Positions 1-8,202 of a DNA stretch of 64,000 bases are shown in pieces. The notes beneath the pieces are model-generated. The model had not been told where the DNA came from. It did not search any database and saw only the letters and a program-made list of their open reading frames with translations. Position 1 is the first letter of the stretch; every line of letters starts with the position of its first letter. Source of the stretch: an uncultured bacterium (GTDB lineage: Bacteria; Bipolaricaulota; Bipolaricaulia; UBA7950; UBA9294); contig CAIOGO010000006.1 of assembly GCA_903857865.1 (NCBI GenBank), positions 62,001 to 126,000 of the forward strand, in the 5' to 3' direction. The position numbers and the translations under genes were made by a program.

Positions 1-2
1 AG

Positions 3-506
3 ATCTACTCGCTCCCGATCACGCTTGCCAGCGGCATCGGGGTTGCGACGGCCACGCTGATCGGACAGAACCTCGGCGCGCGGCGTCCGGACGACGCGGA
101 ACGACTCGGCTGGGAGGGAGCGCGCCTCGCTGCGTATGCGATGGGCGCAATCGGCCTCCTGTTCCTCGCGTTCCCTGAGCCCCTCCTGCGGGTCTTCACG
201 GGCGAACCGTCGGTCATCGCCGCCGGACGCGGCCCTCTCTTCTACTTGGGGCTCGTCCAGGCGTTTGCCGGCGTGGCCCTCGTCCTGTCGCAGGCGCTCC
301 AGGGTGCCGGGAACACGCGCTTCGTCCTGTGGGCGGAGCTCCTCGTGTGCGGTTTCGTCTACCTTCCGGTCGTCTTCTTCCTCGGGCTTCGCACGCCCCT
401 CGGCCTCTCCGGCGCATGGATGGGGGAATACATCTACTGGGTCGCGGTCACAGCGATCATGGCACTCAAGTTCCATCGGGGGGATTGGAAACGCATCCAG
501 GTCTAA
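3..506 (+). CDS. MATE-family efflux transporter, C-terminal part (cut by window edge)
   Basis: This is the 3' end of a multidrug/toxin extrusion (MATE) transporter whose start lies outside the window. The frame is open from base 3 and gives about 167 residues. The segment IGQNLGARRP near the beginning resembles the conserved GQ-G-(A/G) loop of MATE proteins. It is followed by about four hydrophobic segments and a short basic tail ending in RGDWKRIQV. MATE proteins sit in the inner membrane and export cationic drugs or metabolites against Na+ or H+. The substrate cannot be read from this fragment. The gene converges on the amidase gene downstream, with 24 bases between the two stops. Confidence 0.85.
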   Translation: MYSLPITLASGIGVATATLIGQNLGARRPDDAERLGWEGARLAAYAMGAIGLLFLAFPEPLLRVFTGEPSVIAAGRGPLFYLGLVQAFAGVALVLSQALQGAGNTRFVLWAELLVCGFVYLPVVFFLGLRTPLGLSGAWMGEYIYWVAVTAIMALKFHRGDWKRIQV

Positions 507-530
507 AGAACGCTCGGGAGGCGCGGGCGC

Positions 531-1175
531 CTACTTGTCTGCAAGAAAGTCGCTGATGGCGTCAAGAACGGCGGCGGCGACTCTTTCCTGAACGGCGGGG
601 TCCTGCAGAGAGAGCGCGTCGCTTTTCTCCGTGACGAAGCCCATCTCGACGAGGGCTGCCGGCATCGTGGCCTTCGCCGTGTAGAGGGACGCCGAGCGCA
701 CGCCTCGATCCTTCGAGCGCGTCGCCGCGACAACGCCGTCCTGTAGCGCGGCCGCCAGGCGTTCGCTGCCCTCATCGTCCCGCGCCCCTTGGGCGACGTA
801 CGTCTCGACGCCCCGCGCGGTCGAGTCCGCGGCCGCGTTCGCGTGCAGACTCACGTAAGCGGCGGCACGCACCTCGCGGGCTCGCGCGATGCGCTCGGTC
901 AGTTCGAGGAATCGATCGTCCGTCCGAGTGAACACGACGTACAGGCCGGGATAGCGAACCGCCGCGAGCGCGATGCAACGCGCAACCGCGAGGGTGATGT
1001 CCTTCTCGAGAACCCCGGACTGGCCGATGGCTCCCGGATCCTCGCCGCCGTGTCCAGCGTCGATGACGACCACAACGGGCGACTCGCCGATCGTCCCACC
1101 GCCTCCGATCGCCATGGATCCAAAGACGATGCCGATCAGACTCATGGCAACGGCCACGCGGTACGGTCCTCTCAC
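531..1175 (-). CDS. N-acetylmuramoyl-L-alanine amidase (Amidase_3, AmiC/CwlM type)
   Basis: The 214-residue protein is a secreted zinc amidase that cuts the bond between MurNAc and L-alanine in peptidoglycan. A hydrophobic N-terminal segment (residues 7-25) looks like a signal peptide or anchor. The catalytic domain follows directly: IDAGHGG with zinc ligand H42, LEKD with ligand E57, TRTDD, SLHANA with the second histidine near residue 110, and LVEMGFVTE with the catalytic glutamate near 179. Only the catalytic domain is present, with no SPOR, AMIN or LysM targeting domain. The start is a GTG preceded by AAGGAGG at a slightly long spacing of nine bases. It is likely monocistronic. The family assignment is firm; the role in division or spore-type remodelling is not known. 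Confidence 0.92.
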   Translation of the reverse strand: MRGPYRVAVAMSLIGIVFGSMAIGGGGTIGESPVVVVIDAGHGGEDPGAIGQSGVLEKDITLAVARCIALAAVRYPGLYVVFTRTDDRFLELTERIARAREVRAAAYVSLHANAAADSTARGVETYVAQGARDDEGSERLAAALQDGVVAATRSKDRGVRSASLYTAKATMPAALVEMGFVTEKSDALSLQDPAVQERVAAAVLDAISDFLADK

Positions 1176-1297
1176 GCTTCGGTTCCTCCTTGCCTGGCGA
1201 GGAGGGTAGCCGCACAGCCACAGCCCGCAGCCGCCTCTGATCGCCGGAGAAGCGACATTTGGGGCGCCGATGCCGCCTCGGTGTCCTTTCGCAACGT

Positions 1298-1317
1298 CGC
1301 CGTCCTAGAAGACGGCG
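1298..1317 (-). terminator. Small hairpin downstream of the 1411-1863 gene
   Basis: CGCCGTC and GACGGCG form a perfect 7-bp stem around the loop CTAGAA, within the 235-base gap after the stop of the minus-strand gene. There is no clear T-run, so termination is an inference. Apart from this hairpin I see nothing in the gap 1176-1410. Confidence 0.35.
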
Positions 1318-1410
1318 AGGGCGTCAACGCTGCGGGCGAGTGGCTGCCTTGTCTTTGACGCGACTCTCAGCGTCCAGCCCGGGCCTCTCGGCGTGCCCGA
1401 AACCGGCGGC

Positions 1411-1863
1411 TCAGGCCCCCTCGCCGCGTCGTTCGCGCGACCGCTTGCGGAGGGTCTCCGCGCGCCGCTTCCGCTCCTCGTCCTGTCGATCGCGCAGATC
1501 GGCATCGCACGCCCCGAGCGCCGCAACTCGTGCGCCGGCGTCGTCGGCACCCTCCGAGTTCCCGAACCAGCGCAGGACAAAGTCGGCGAGCGACGTCTCG
1601 AGGGTCACGTCCCTGTGCAGACGCCCGAACGCACGAGCATGGACCCGCGCCCGAAGACCATCGGCGTAGTCGACGCGGAGGTAGATCGAGCCCGGGTCCT
1701 CCGGCCGATCCGATCTCCCCTCCCAGCGAATGTCGCTGACACGCCCGGCGCCCCACCGACAGTCCCTGGGGGACACGGTACAGTCGGCGAGCGCGCGCCA
1801 GCGCGTAAGATCGTCCGCCGCGAACCGACAGAAGAGATCGGCGGGGACTGTCTTCACTTCCAT
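1411..1863 (-). CDS. Hypothetical protein with charged C-terminal tail
   Basis: The function is not recognised. The chosen ATG gives 150 residues and follows a purine-rich GGGGGTG. A longer reading frame exists upstream, but its extra 43 residues look like non-coding arginine/serine-rich translation. The N-terminal two thirds reads like a small alpha/beta domain (MEVKTVPADLFCRF, then SIYLRVDYADGLRARVHARA). The last 35 residues are strongly charged (RDRQDEERKRRAETLRKRS) and probably helical. No signal peptide or membrane segment is visible. It stands alone between the amidase and a divergent lipoprotein gene. Confidence 0.55.
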   Translation of the reverse strand: MEVKTVPADLFCRFAADDLTRWRALADCTVSPRDCRWGAGRVSDIRWEGRSDRPEDPGSIYLRVDYADGLRARVHARAFGRLHRDVTLETSLADFVLRWFGNSEGADDAGARVAALGACDADLRDRQDEERKRRAETLRKRSRERRGEGA

Positions 1864-2033
1864 CCTGACGCACCCCCAGTCAGGCGATCCTAGCCAAGCT
1901 CGGTCGAGTCTTCCACTCGCGCCCGGCGAATCGCACCATCGCCGCGCGGCCGCTCGTCGCTCCCCGACCGGCCACATGGTCGTGCGACACACGGTGCGAC
2001 GCGATACGCTCCCGGAATCCGAAAGGAGATACC

Positions 2034-2690
2034 GTGAGCCTCCTGCGCCCGCATCTGTCGTCCGCCACCTTCGCTGCCCTCGCGTTGCTCGTCCTGGGCG
2101 GATGCACGCTGTCGCCGGCCGGCGGCCGTACGCCGACGGCCGTCATCGACGCGAGCCGGCTCGGCGGTCCGGCTCCCCTCGTCGTGAGCTTCGATGCGTC
2201 GCGGTCCCGCGACGACGGCGAGATCGTCGACATCGAATGGTCGTTTGAAGGGGAAGCATCGACGCTCCACGGCGCGCGCTGTGCGTACGTGTTCCGCACG
2301 CCCGGCACCTGCGCCGTCCACCTCACCGTGATCGATGACGAAGGGAATGTGGGATCGGCGCATGTCGACATCGTCGTCGAGAACTCTCCACCCGTCGCCA
2401 ACTTACGCCTGTCCGACGACGCCCCGCTTGTCGGGGAGTGGGTGACCGTCGACGGCTCGGGATCGTACGACCCCGAGGGACTGCCCATCGAGCTCGCCTG
2501 GGACTTCGGCGACGGGGTCACTGCTCGCGGAGCGACCGGAGGCCACGCCTACGACTCCGTCGGCCTCTACACCATCACTCTCGTTGTGCGCGACGCCGCG
2601 GGCGGCGAGTCAACCGCCCGTCACAACCTGCTCGTCCAAGAGAGGACTCCAGGCGGCGGATGCTCGGGCGGCGGCGCCGTCACTCTTTGA
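2034..2690 (+). CDS. PKD-domain lipoprotein with Cys/Gly-rich C-terminus
   Basis: The 218-residue protein is a predicted surface or periplasmic lipoprotein. A GTG start follows AAAGGAGAT. The signal peptide ends in the lipobox LVLGGC, with the lipidated cysteine at about residue 24. Two PKD-like immunoglobulin-fold repeats follow. The first (about 33-118) contains PLVVSFDAS and a degenerate IEWSFEGE where WDFGDG is expected. The second (about 122-205) has the canonical WDFGDG and ends in YTITLVVRD. PKD domains mediate protein or polysaccharide contacts outside the cell. The protein ends in GGGCSGGGAVTL, a second cysteine in a glycine tail. Four other PKD lipoproteins lie within 23 kb. Confidence 0.85.
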   Translation: MSLLRPHLSSATFAALALLVLGGCTLSPAGGRTPTAVIDASRLGGPAPLVVSFDASRSRDDGEIVDIEWSFEGEASTLHGARCAYVFRTPGTCAVHLTVIDDEGNVGSAHVDIVVENSPPVANLRLSDDAPLVGEWVTVDGSGSYDPEGLPIELAWDFGDGVTARGATGGHAYDSVGLYTITLVVRDAAGGESTARHNLLVQERTPGGGCSGGGAVTL

Positions 2691-3196
2691 CGATCAGCGA
2701 CGGCGGCGTCCCGTTCCGACGTTAGGTGACGGCGGCGGCAGTTGAGAGCGGGGAGGGCGGCGAACGCGCGTAGCGGACTCTCACGCCAAGAGCGCAAAGG
2801 GTGCAAAGATACACAGGATCACTGTAACGTCGCACTCGGGGTTAAGAAGAGAGTGCTAATGCGCTCGGTTCTCACGAAAGAGCGCGCCGCACCCTGTGTG
2901 CGACGTCGGTGAATTGAGAACGATGTCGAACCCGAACGTCGGAGGCAAGCTTGCGGCATCACCGAACCGCCGCAGGCCCTAGCTCCCGGCACTTACGAGA
3001 CACCGGGAGCCAAGCTCCGACGCTACAGTGGAGCGATTCGCTCCGCACGGCGCCGACGGACTGCATCCCCGTCGAACCGGCGCACGGCCACGGCGGCGGC
3101 GCCGTCCTGGGCCGGAGTAGACGCAGGCAGCAACCACTTACCTCGCCAGTCGCTCTCGACGTATGATGAGTTCTGCCGGCGCGGGAAGGAGGACTC
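2691..3196 (+). other. Intergenic stretch with solitary repeats and a candidate promoter
   Basis: No gene is supported here. It contains a degenerate CGCCAAGAGCGCAAAGG-type repeat near 2787-2807, a solitary hairpin related to the 25-kb and 30-kb arrays (2861-2886), and a stem GCTCCCGG/CCGGGAGC at 2982-2989 and 3003-3010. A candidate -10 box TATGAT (3162-3167) lies upstream of the next gene; its -35 is weak. Confidence 0.5.
2861..2886. repeat. Solitary copy of the GCGCTC...GAGCGC hairpin repeat family
   Basis: GCGCTC and GAGCGC flank a core reading GGTTCTCACGAAA. In inverse orientation this matches the units of the array at 30032-30252, whose reverse complement reads GCGCTCGGTTCTGACAAAGG. By eye about 21 of 26 positions agree. 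It shows that the family also occurs outside the two arrays. Confidence 0.55.
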
Positions 3197-3556
3197 GTGG
3201 ACCGTACGCTTCGGACGCTCGCCATTCTGGTCGCCGTGGGATTGCTCGTCGCCATCCTCGTCTTTCTCGTTTCCGTCAGCCGCAACGGCATTCGCATCGA
3301 CATCTCCGGGGACGTTCGCATCGTGGGGATCCCGCAGGAGATCGCGTTGCGGATGGACGAGCCCGTCCTTCTCTCCATGCCCGATGGCACGACGCTCGCC
3401 GCGACGGTGACCGGAGCCGAGACCGGGCCGGTCACCCTGGCGTTTGCTTCCGCCCTGTGCCCGACGTGCGGCTCCTCCATGCTCCCGGTGCGGTTCAACG
3501 TGCTCACGGGCAAGATCGAGTGGGCGTGCCCGCACTGCGACGCCTCGGGACCCTGA
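3197..3556 (+). CDS. Single-pass membrane protein with C-terminal zinc ribbon
   Basis: The 119-residue protein has one N-terminal transmembrane helix (residues 7-27) and a C-terminal CPTCGSS...WACPHCDASG motif. Its two CxxC pairs, about 21 residues apart, form a classical zinc ribbon. Between them lies a short beta-rich region (IRIDISGDVRIVGIPQEIAL). The start is GTG behind GGAAGGAGG. The function is unknown. The topology suggests a membrane-tethered metal-binding module. It converges on the HKD-protein gene with only five bases between stops. Confidence 0.7.
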   Translation: MDRTLRTLAILVAVGLLVAILVFLVSVSRNGIRIDISGDVRIVGIPQEIALRMDEPVLLSMPDGTTLAATVTGAETGPVTLAFASALCPTCGSSMLPVRFNVLTGKIEWACPHCDASGP

Positions 3557-3561
3557 ACTCG

Positions 3562-4716
3562 TCAGCGTCCGATCCCTCGCCCGTTGGCCCATAGGCTCGC
3601 GAAGTAGCTCTCGAATACGGAGGCGACGTCCGGCATCCGCACCAAAGCCACGTTCGCCTCGATGTTCCGCTCGACGGAGTAGTAGTTCCAGTTCGTCGAG
3701 CCGAGGACGACCGTCTCCCCATCCACCACGAGCAGCTTCGCGTGCGTCGTGACGTCCGGGTCGTCGAGGCGAACGTCGATCCCGCTCTGGTAGAGGAAGA
3801 TGGCACTCTCCAGGTTCGCCTCGGCCGAATCGGCGTAGAAGCTGCAGTCATCGAGCAGAACACGCACCTCGAGGCCTCGCCCGGCCGCTTGGATGAGCCC
3901 GTCGACGAGCGCGCTCGTCGCGCTGTCCGCGAACTGCGGATAGACGGACATGCGGTAGAGCGCCGCGTGAACGGACGTCGTCGCGTGGGCCAACAGATCG
4001 AGCACGAACGAGCCGTAGAGCGTAGATTGGCCCGCATCCGGCAGCGCCACGAGGGCCGGCCCCTCGGTCGGGATCTCGCCGCCGTCGAGCGTCATCCCGA
4101 GCGGCGCGCTCGGGTTCGCCCACAGGCGATCGAAGAAGTCGCCGAACGCCGCGCCGACCCGCTCGTCGTCGATGCGGACGTCGGCCTGCCGATGCTCGAA
4201 TAGGGCATAGTGATTCCAGTTCGTCGACCCCACGATGACGGTCGCCCGATCGACGATCGCCAGCTTGGCGTGCGTCGTCGTCGCCGGGTCGTCGAGCCGC
4301 GCGTCGATACCATGGGCAACGAGGAACGCGACAGCCTTGGCGTTCTTCTCCGTGATCGAGGGTTCGAAGTCGCTCTGGTCAAGGAGGACGCGAACGGACA
4401 CCCCGCGCGCGCACGCGGCGACGAGCGTCCCCACGACCGGATCCCCTTCCACTTCAATGGTCGAGAGCAAGACGTCGATCGACGCCGACGCCGCGCCGAA
4501 CGCCGCCGCGGCCACGTCGCAATAGACGCAGGCCGTCTCGCGCCCGACGAGCGGCCAGATGGCCGTTCCCGCGGACGCGGGAACGGCTAGGGTGCTGTTG
4601 GCTCTCGCCGCAGGTGCGGCGAGAGCTAGGGCGGCAGCGAGCACGGTGGCTGCCGCTGCAGTGGCGGCGAAGATCAGAACGAGCAAGACCGCTCGGGTTC
4701 GCGCCTTTCTTAGCAT
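3562..4716 (-). CDS. Exported phospholipase D-like protein with two HKD motifs
   Basis: This is a PLD-superfamily protein of about 384 residues, likely exported. The N-terminus has a basic stretch and a long hydrophobic Ala-rich segment (about 10-35). Two PLD repeats follow, each with HxKxxxxD and a GSTNWN block. The first is THAKLAIVD and the second THAKLLVVD. The superfamily includes phosphodiesterases acting on phospholipids or nucleic acids; two HKD motifs form one active site through a phosphohistidine. The second ATG is chosen because GGAG lies six bases before it, whereas it abuts the first ATG. Substrate is unknown. Secreted nuclease or lipid hydrolase are both possible. Confidence 0.85.
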   Translation of the reverse strand: MLRKARTRAVLLVLIFAATAAAATVLAAALALAAPAARANSTLAVPASAGTAIWPLVGRETACVYCDVAAAAFGAASASIDVLLSTIEVEGDPVVGTLVAACARGVSVRVLLDQSDFEPSITEKNAKAVAFLVAHGIDARLDDPATTTHAKLAIVDRATVIVGSTNWNHYALFEHRQADVRIDDERVGAAFGDFFDRLWANPSAPLGMTLDGGEIPTEGPALVALPDAGQSTLYGSFVLDLLAHATTSVHAALYRMSVYPQFADSATSALVDGLIQAAGRGLEVRVLLDDCSFYADSAEANLESAIFLYQSGIDVRLDDPDVTTHAKLLVVDGETVVLGSTNWNYYSVERNIEANVALVRMPDVASVFESYFASLWANGRGIGR

Positions 4717-4728
4717 CCGCATCTCCGT

Positions 4729-4749
4729 TAGAATCCTAAGCTAAGGAGG
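4729..4749 (+). promoter_or_regulatory. Candidate -10 box and strong ribosome site for the Lon-family gene
   Basis: TAGAAT (4729-4734) is followed by AAGGAGG (4743-4749), six bases before the ATG at 4755. The 38-base gap to the divergent HKD gene means the two 5' regions must overlap. No convincing -35 was found. Confidence 0.4.
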
Positions 4750-4754
4750 ACCGC

Positions 4755-7253
4755 ATGGTCAAAGAATTGGCGAGTCGAGAACTGCGCTACACCTGTGATC
4801 CATCCTCTTTCCCCTTTCGGACAACCGCCGACCTCGAACCGCTCGACGAGATCATCGGCCAAGAGCGAGCCGTCGAGGCGTTGAAGCTCGGACTCGGAAT
4901 CAAGGACGTGAAGAACCGCTACAACATCTACGTGGCGGGCGATCCCGGCACCGGCAAGATGTCCGCCGTCGAGCACTTCCTCAGTCGCGCCAGCGCGAAC
5001 GAGCCGGCGCCGCCGGACCTGTGCTACGTGCACAACTTCGACAGCCCGTACAACCCGAAGTGCCTCGAACTTCCGGCCGGGAAGGGGCGTCAGCTCCGCA
5101 GCGAACTGGAGCAGCACATCAAGCGCCTGCAGCGGGAGATCCCGAAGCTGCTCGAGTCGGACGAGTTCAAGGCGCGCTCGAAGAAGATCACCGAGCGGTT
5201 CGGCGAACGGCGCACGACGATGCTCGACGAGATGGAGACGCGCTGCCGCGAGCTCGGATTCGCCATCCAGCGAACGCCGATCGGCATCAACACCCTTCCG
5301 CTGCGCGAGAACGGCGAGCCGCTCAGCCAGGAGGAGTACGACGCCCTGCCCAAGGAGAAGCGCGACGCGATCCGCGACCACCAGGGAGAGGTCCAGGCCG
5401 TTGTCCAGGAGCGCCTGCAGGCGGTCGCGCAACTGGACGAAGAGCGAGAGGAAGAGGTCAAGACGCTGGCGAAGGAAGCGGTGCTGTTCATGATCGAGCC
5501 CCACTTCGCGCAGCTCAAGAGTCACTACGAAGGCCTTGCCAGAGTCATCGAGCATCTCGAAGCCGTCAAGCAGAACGTGGCGGATAGCCTCGATGATTTC
5601 CAGAGCAACTCCGGCCAGGCGAAGAAGTCGCCGTTCCCGTTCGTGATGCCCCAGCAGGGCGATCCCTTCAAACGGTACACCGTCAACCTGCTCGTCGATC
5701 ACGGGGACACGCGCGGCGCGCCCGTCGTCGTCGAGCACAACGCGACGTACCCGAATCTCTTCGGGTCGATCGAGCGCCGCGTCCAAATGGGCATCGCGAT
5801 GACCGACTTCACGATGATCAAGCCGGGATCGCTCCACCGCGCGAACGGCGGCTACCTCGCCGTGAACGCCAACAACCTCTTCAGACTCGGCGTCAGCTGG
5901 GAGGCCCTCAAGATCGCCATCAAGCGACGCGAGATCCAGATCGAGGATCCTTGGCAGATGCTCGGCTACTCCACGGCCGAAGGCCTGCGCCCCGAGCCCG
6001 TCCCGTTCCGCATCAAGCTGATCATCATCGGCAGCCCGCTCATCTACGAGCTGCTTCACGTCTATGACGAGGACTTCTCGAAGCTGTTCAACGTCAAGGT
6101 CGACTTCGGGACCGAGATGGAGCGCACGCCGGAGCACGAGCAAGAGCTGGCGCGGTTCCTCGCCGGCTGCGCCGTGGAAGACCCGACCGTCCTCCCGTTT
6201 GCGCCATCCGGCGTCGCCCGCATGGTCGAGTACGCCGTCGAGCTCGCCGGGGATCAGAAGAAGCTGTCGTGCCAATTCGCGCACCTCGTCTCGATCGCCA
6301 AGGAGGCCTCGTACTGGGCACGCGTCGACGCCTCGCCGAACGTCGACGCGGCGCACGCCGACCGCGCCATCGCCGAGCGCGACTATCGCCTCGCGCGCAT
6401 CGACGAGAAGATCCGCGAGATGATCGCGCGCGGACAGCTATTCATCGACACGGACGGCGAACGGGTGGGCCAGCTGAACGGCCTTGCCGTGCTCCAGCTC
6501 GGCGAGTATGCATTCGGAAAACCGTCGCGCATCACCGCCACCGTGCAGGCCGGAAAGGGCGGCATCGTCGACATCGAGCGGGAGGCCAAGCTCGGCGGCA
6601 ACACGCACTCCAAGGGCATCCTCATCCTCAAGGGCTACCTCGGCGAGCGCTTCGCGCGCAAGAAACCGCTGTCGTTCACCGCGCATCTGACCTTCGAGCA
6701 GAGCTACTCGATGATTGACGGGGACAGCGCGTCGAGCGCCGAGTTGTACGCGCTCTTGTCCGCCCTATCGGGAGTTCCTCTCCGCCAAGGCCTGGCTGTG
6801 ACAGGTTCCGTGAACCAGCGCGGCGAGATCCAGCCGATCGGCGGCGTGAACGAGAAGATCGAGGGCTTCTTTCGCGCCTGCCGCGAGCGCGGCCTCACCG
6901 GCAGCCAGGGCGTCCTCATCCCCCGCGCGAACATCGACAACCTGATGTTGTCGAAGGACGTCATCGACGCTGTGGCGTCGAGCACATTCCACATCTACCC
7001 GGTGTCGACGATCGAAGAGGGAATCGAGATCCTGAGCGGCCTCGCCGCAGGCGGCATAGCCGCCGGCATTGCCGCCGGAACTCCCGACGAGAAGGGCGTC
7101 GCGCGTCTGGACGGCGCGTACCCGGAGGAGAGCGTGTTCGGCCGCGTCGCCGCGCGCCTCGACGCCATGCGCCAACCCGAAGACACGAAGATGAACGACG
7201 AAAACGAGAAGAAGCCGGCGCACGATGCGAACGGGGGAGAGGACTCAACATAG
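4755..7253 (+). CDS. Lon-family AAA+ ATP-dependent protease (LonB/COG1067 type)
   Basis: The 832-residue protein belongs to the stand-alone Lon-like AAA+ proteases rather than classical LonA, because the Lon N-terminal substrate domain is absent. Residues 62-69 carry the Walker A motif GDPGTGKM. The long insert after it, with helical stretches rich in Glu, Lys and Gln (about 120-300), is typical of the family. The S16 protease domain at the C-terminus has DGDSASSAE with the catalytic serine near 657 and GGVNEKIEG with the catalytic lysine near 701. It degrades misfolded or regulatory proteins in the cytosol. The final 30 residues are very polar and end in DANGGEDST. AAGGAGG precedes the ATG. 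Confidence 0.92.
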   Translation: MVKELASRELRYTCDPSSFPFRTTADLEPLDEIIGQERAVEALKLGLGIKDVKNRYNIYVAGDPGTGKMSAVEHFLSRASANEPAPPDLCYVHNFDSPYNPKCLELPAGKGRQLRSELEQHIKRLQREIPKLLESDEFKARSKKITERFGERRTTMLDEMETRCRELGFAIQRTPIGINTLPLRENGEPLSQEEYDALPKEKRDAIRDHQGEVQAVVQERLQAVAQLDEEREEEVKTLAKEAVLFMIEPHFAQLKSHYEGLARVIEHLEAVKQNVADSLDDFQSNSGQAKKSPFPFVMPQQGDPFKRYTVNLLVDHGDTRGAPVVVEHNATYPNLFGSIERRVQMGIAMTDFTMIKPGSLHRANGGYLAVNANNLFRLGVSWEALKIAIKRREIQIEDPWQMLGYSTAEGLRPEPVPFRIKLIIIGSPLIYELLHVYDEDFSKLFNVKVDFGTEMERTPEHEQELARFLAGCAVEDPTVLPFAPSGVARMVEYAVELAGDQKKLSCQFAHLVSIAKEASYWARVDASPNVDAAHADRAIAERDYRLARIDEKIREMIARGQLFIDTDGERVGQLNGLAVLQLGEYAFGKPSRITATVQAGKGGIVDIEREAKLGGNTHSKGILILKGYLGERFARKKPLSFTAHLTFEQSYSMIDGDSASSAELYALLSALSGVPLRQGLAVTGSVNQRGEIQPIGGVNEKIEGFFRACRERGLTGSQGVLIPRANIDNLMLSKDVIDAVASSTFHIYPVSTIEEGIEILSGLAAGGIAAGIAAGTPDEKGVARLDGAYPEESVFGRVAARLDAMRQPEDTKMNDENEKKPAHDANGGEDST

Positions 7254-7311
7254 ACGTTGACCAAGGCCGCGCAGCGACCAAGGATAGAGAAGAATGCAGA
7301 GAGGAGAGCGC

Positions 7312-7944
7312 ATGCAGAGACTTGGGAAGGTTCTTTCGCTCGCGATCGTCGCCGTTGCGGTCGCGGCGTTGACGGGCTGTTTCCTCCAGAGTGCGCCGCG
7401 CGCGCAGTTCACGACCACGCCGGCCTACGACTACCCACCGCTTGACGTCACCTTCGACGCGTCCTCATCGTCGAGCCCGAACGGCCCGATCGTGAACTAC
7501 AGCTGGGACCTCGGCGACGGCACCACGGCGGGCGGGGTGATCGTCACGCACACCTACGTCGAGAAAGGCGTCTACGAGGTCACGCTCGAAGTGCGCGACT
7601 CCGCCGGGGAGACGGGAGTGCGCACGAAGAGTGTCGAGGCACTGAATCGACCGCCAGTCGCGCGCTTCGCGGCCAACGTGTACACGACCGGCGTGAACCA
7701 GCCGGTGTGGTTCAACGCCGCCGAGTCGTACGACCCTGACGGCGAGATCGTCGAGTACGTCTGGTCGTTCGGCGACGGCGAGACGGACGAGGGCGTGCTG
7801 GTCGAGCATGAGTACACGACCGCCGGCGGGACCGGATGGCGCCCCCAGATCACGCTCACCGTGGTCGACGACAACGGAGGCACCGACTCGGTTTCGAAGC
7901 AGATCCTCGTCGTCGGCTGTGACAGTTGCGGCGGCGGAGGTTGA
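7312..7944 (+). CDS. PKD-domain lipoprotein ending in Cys-Gly tail
   Basis: This is a predicted lipoprotein of 210 residues with two PKD domains. The ATG preceded by GAGGAGAGCGC gives a normal signal peptide ending in AALTGC (cysteine near residue 23). The first PKD repeat contains YSWDLGDGTT and the second YVWSFGDGET; each is followed by a VTLEVRD or ITLTVVDD strand. The last residues are VVGCDSCGGGG, so like the 2034 protein it ends in cysteines followed by glycines. It is 58 bases downstream of the Lon-family gene in the same direction and could be cotranscribed. Its ligand is unknown. Confidence 0.85.
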   Translation: MQRLGKVLSLAIVAVAVAALTGCFLQSAPRAQFTTTPAYDYPPLDVTFDASSSSSPNGPIVNYSWDLGDGTTAGGVIVTHTYVEKGVYEVTLEVRDSAGETGVRTKSVEALNRPPVARFAANVYTTGVNQPVWFNAAESYDPDGEIVEYVWSFGDGETDEGVLVEHEYTTAGGTGWRPQITLTVVDDNGGTDSVSKQILVVGCDSCGGGG

Positions 7945-8140
7945 GCCGCGCCGCCGTCAAGCCTGTCCAGTCTCACAGCAGTGTCTACAGCGCTAACCGC
8001 AGAGCGCGCGGAGAATCGCGGAGACGACGGGGCCGACCGAATCCGACCTGTCGGAAGCTTGGAGCGGAGCCCTGGAGTCGCCGAGTGACTCGAGGATCAA
8101 GTAGCAACTCTTCTTCTAGAGAACACGATGATCATGAAAG

Positions 8141-8200
8141 GAGAAGGGCCGTTCCCCACGGAACGGCCCTTCTCCCAAGCTGCTGGCCGAAAGCCAGCAG
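8141..8200 (-). terminator. Tandem-hairpin element downstream of the PKD operon
   Basis: Two strong hairpins lie back to back. GAGAAGGGCCGTTC (8141-8154) pairs perfectly over 14 bp with 8161-8174 around the loop CCCACG. CTGCTGGC (8180-8187) pairs with GCCAGCAG (8193-8200) around CGAAA. They sit between the converging ends of the 7312 and 8203 genes and probably stop transcription from both sides. The linker CTTCTCCCAAGCT recurs at about 52290 in a similar double hairpin. Confidence 0.65.
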
Positions 8201-8202
8201 CC

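Noticed and set aside
4728-6356. Long minus-strand reading frame opposite the Lon-family gene
   Set aside because: It is the antisense shadow of a clearly conserved AAA+ protease in GC-rich DNA and has no domain or ribosome site.
8141-8200. Riboswitch or structured regulatory RNA
   Set aside because: The hairpins lie between converging gene ends, not upstream of a start codon, and show no conserved aptamer core.
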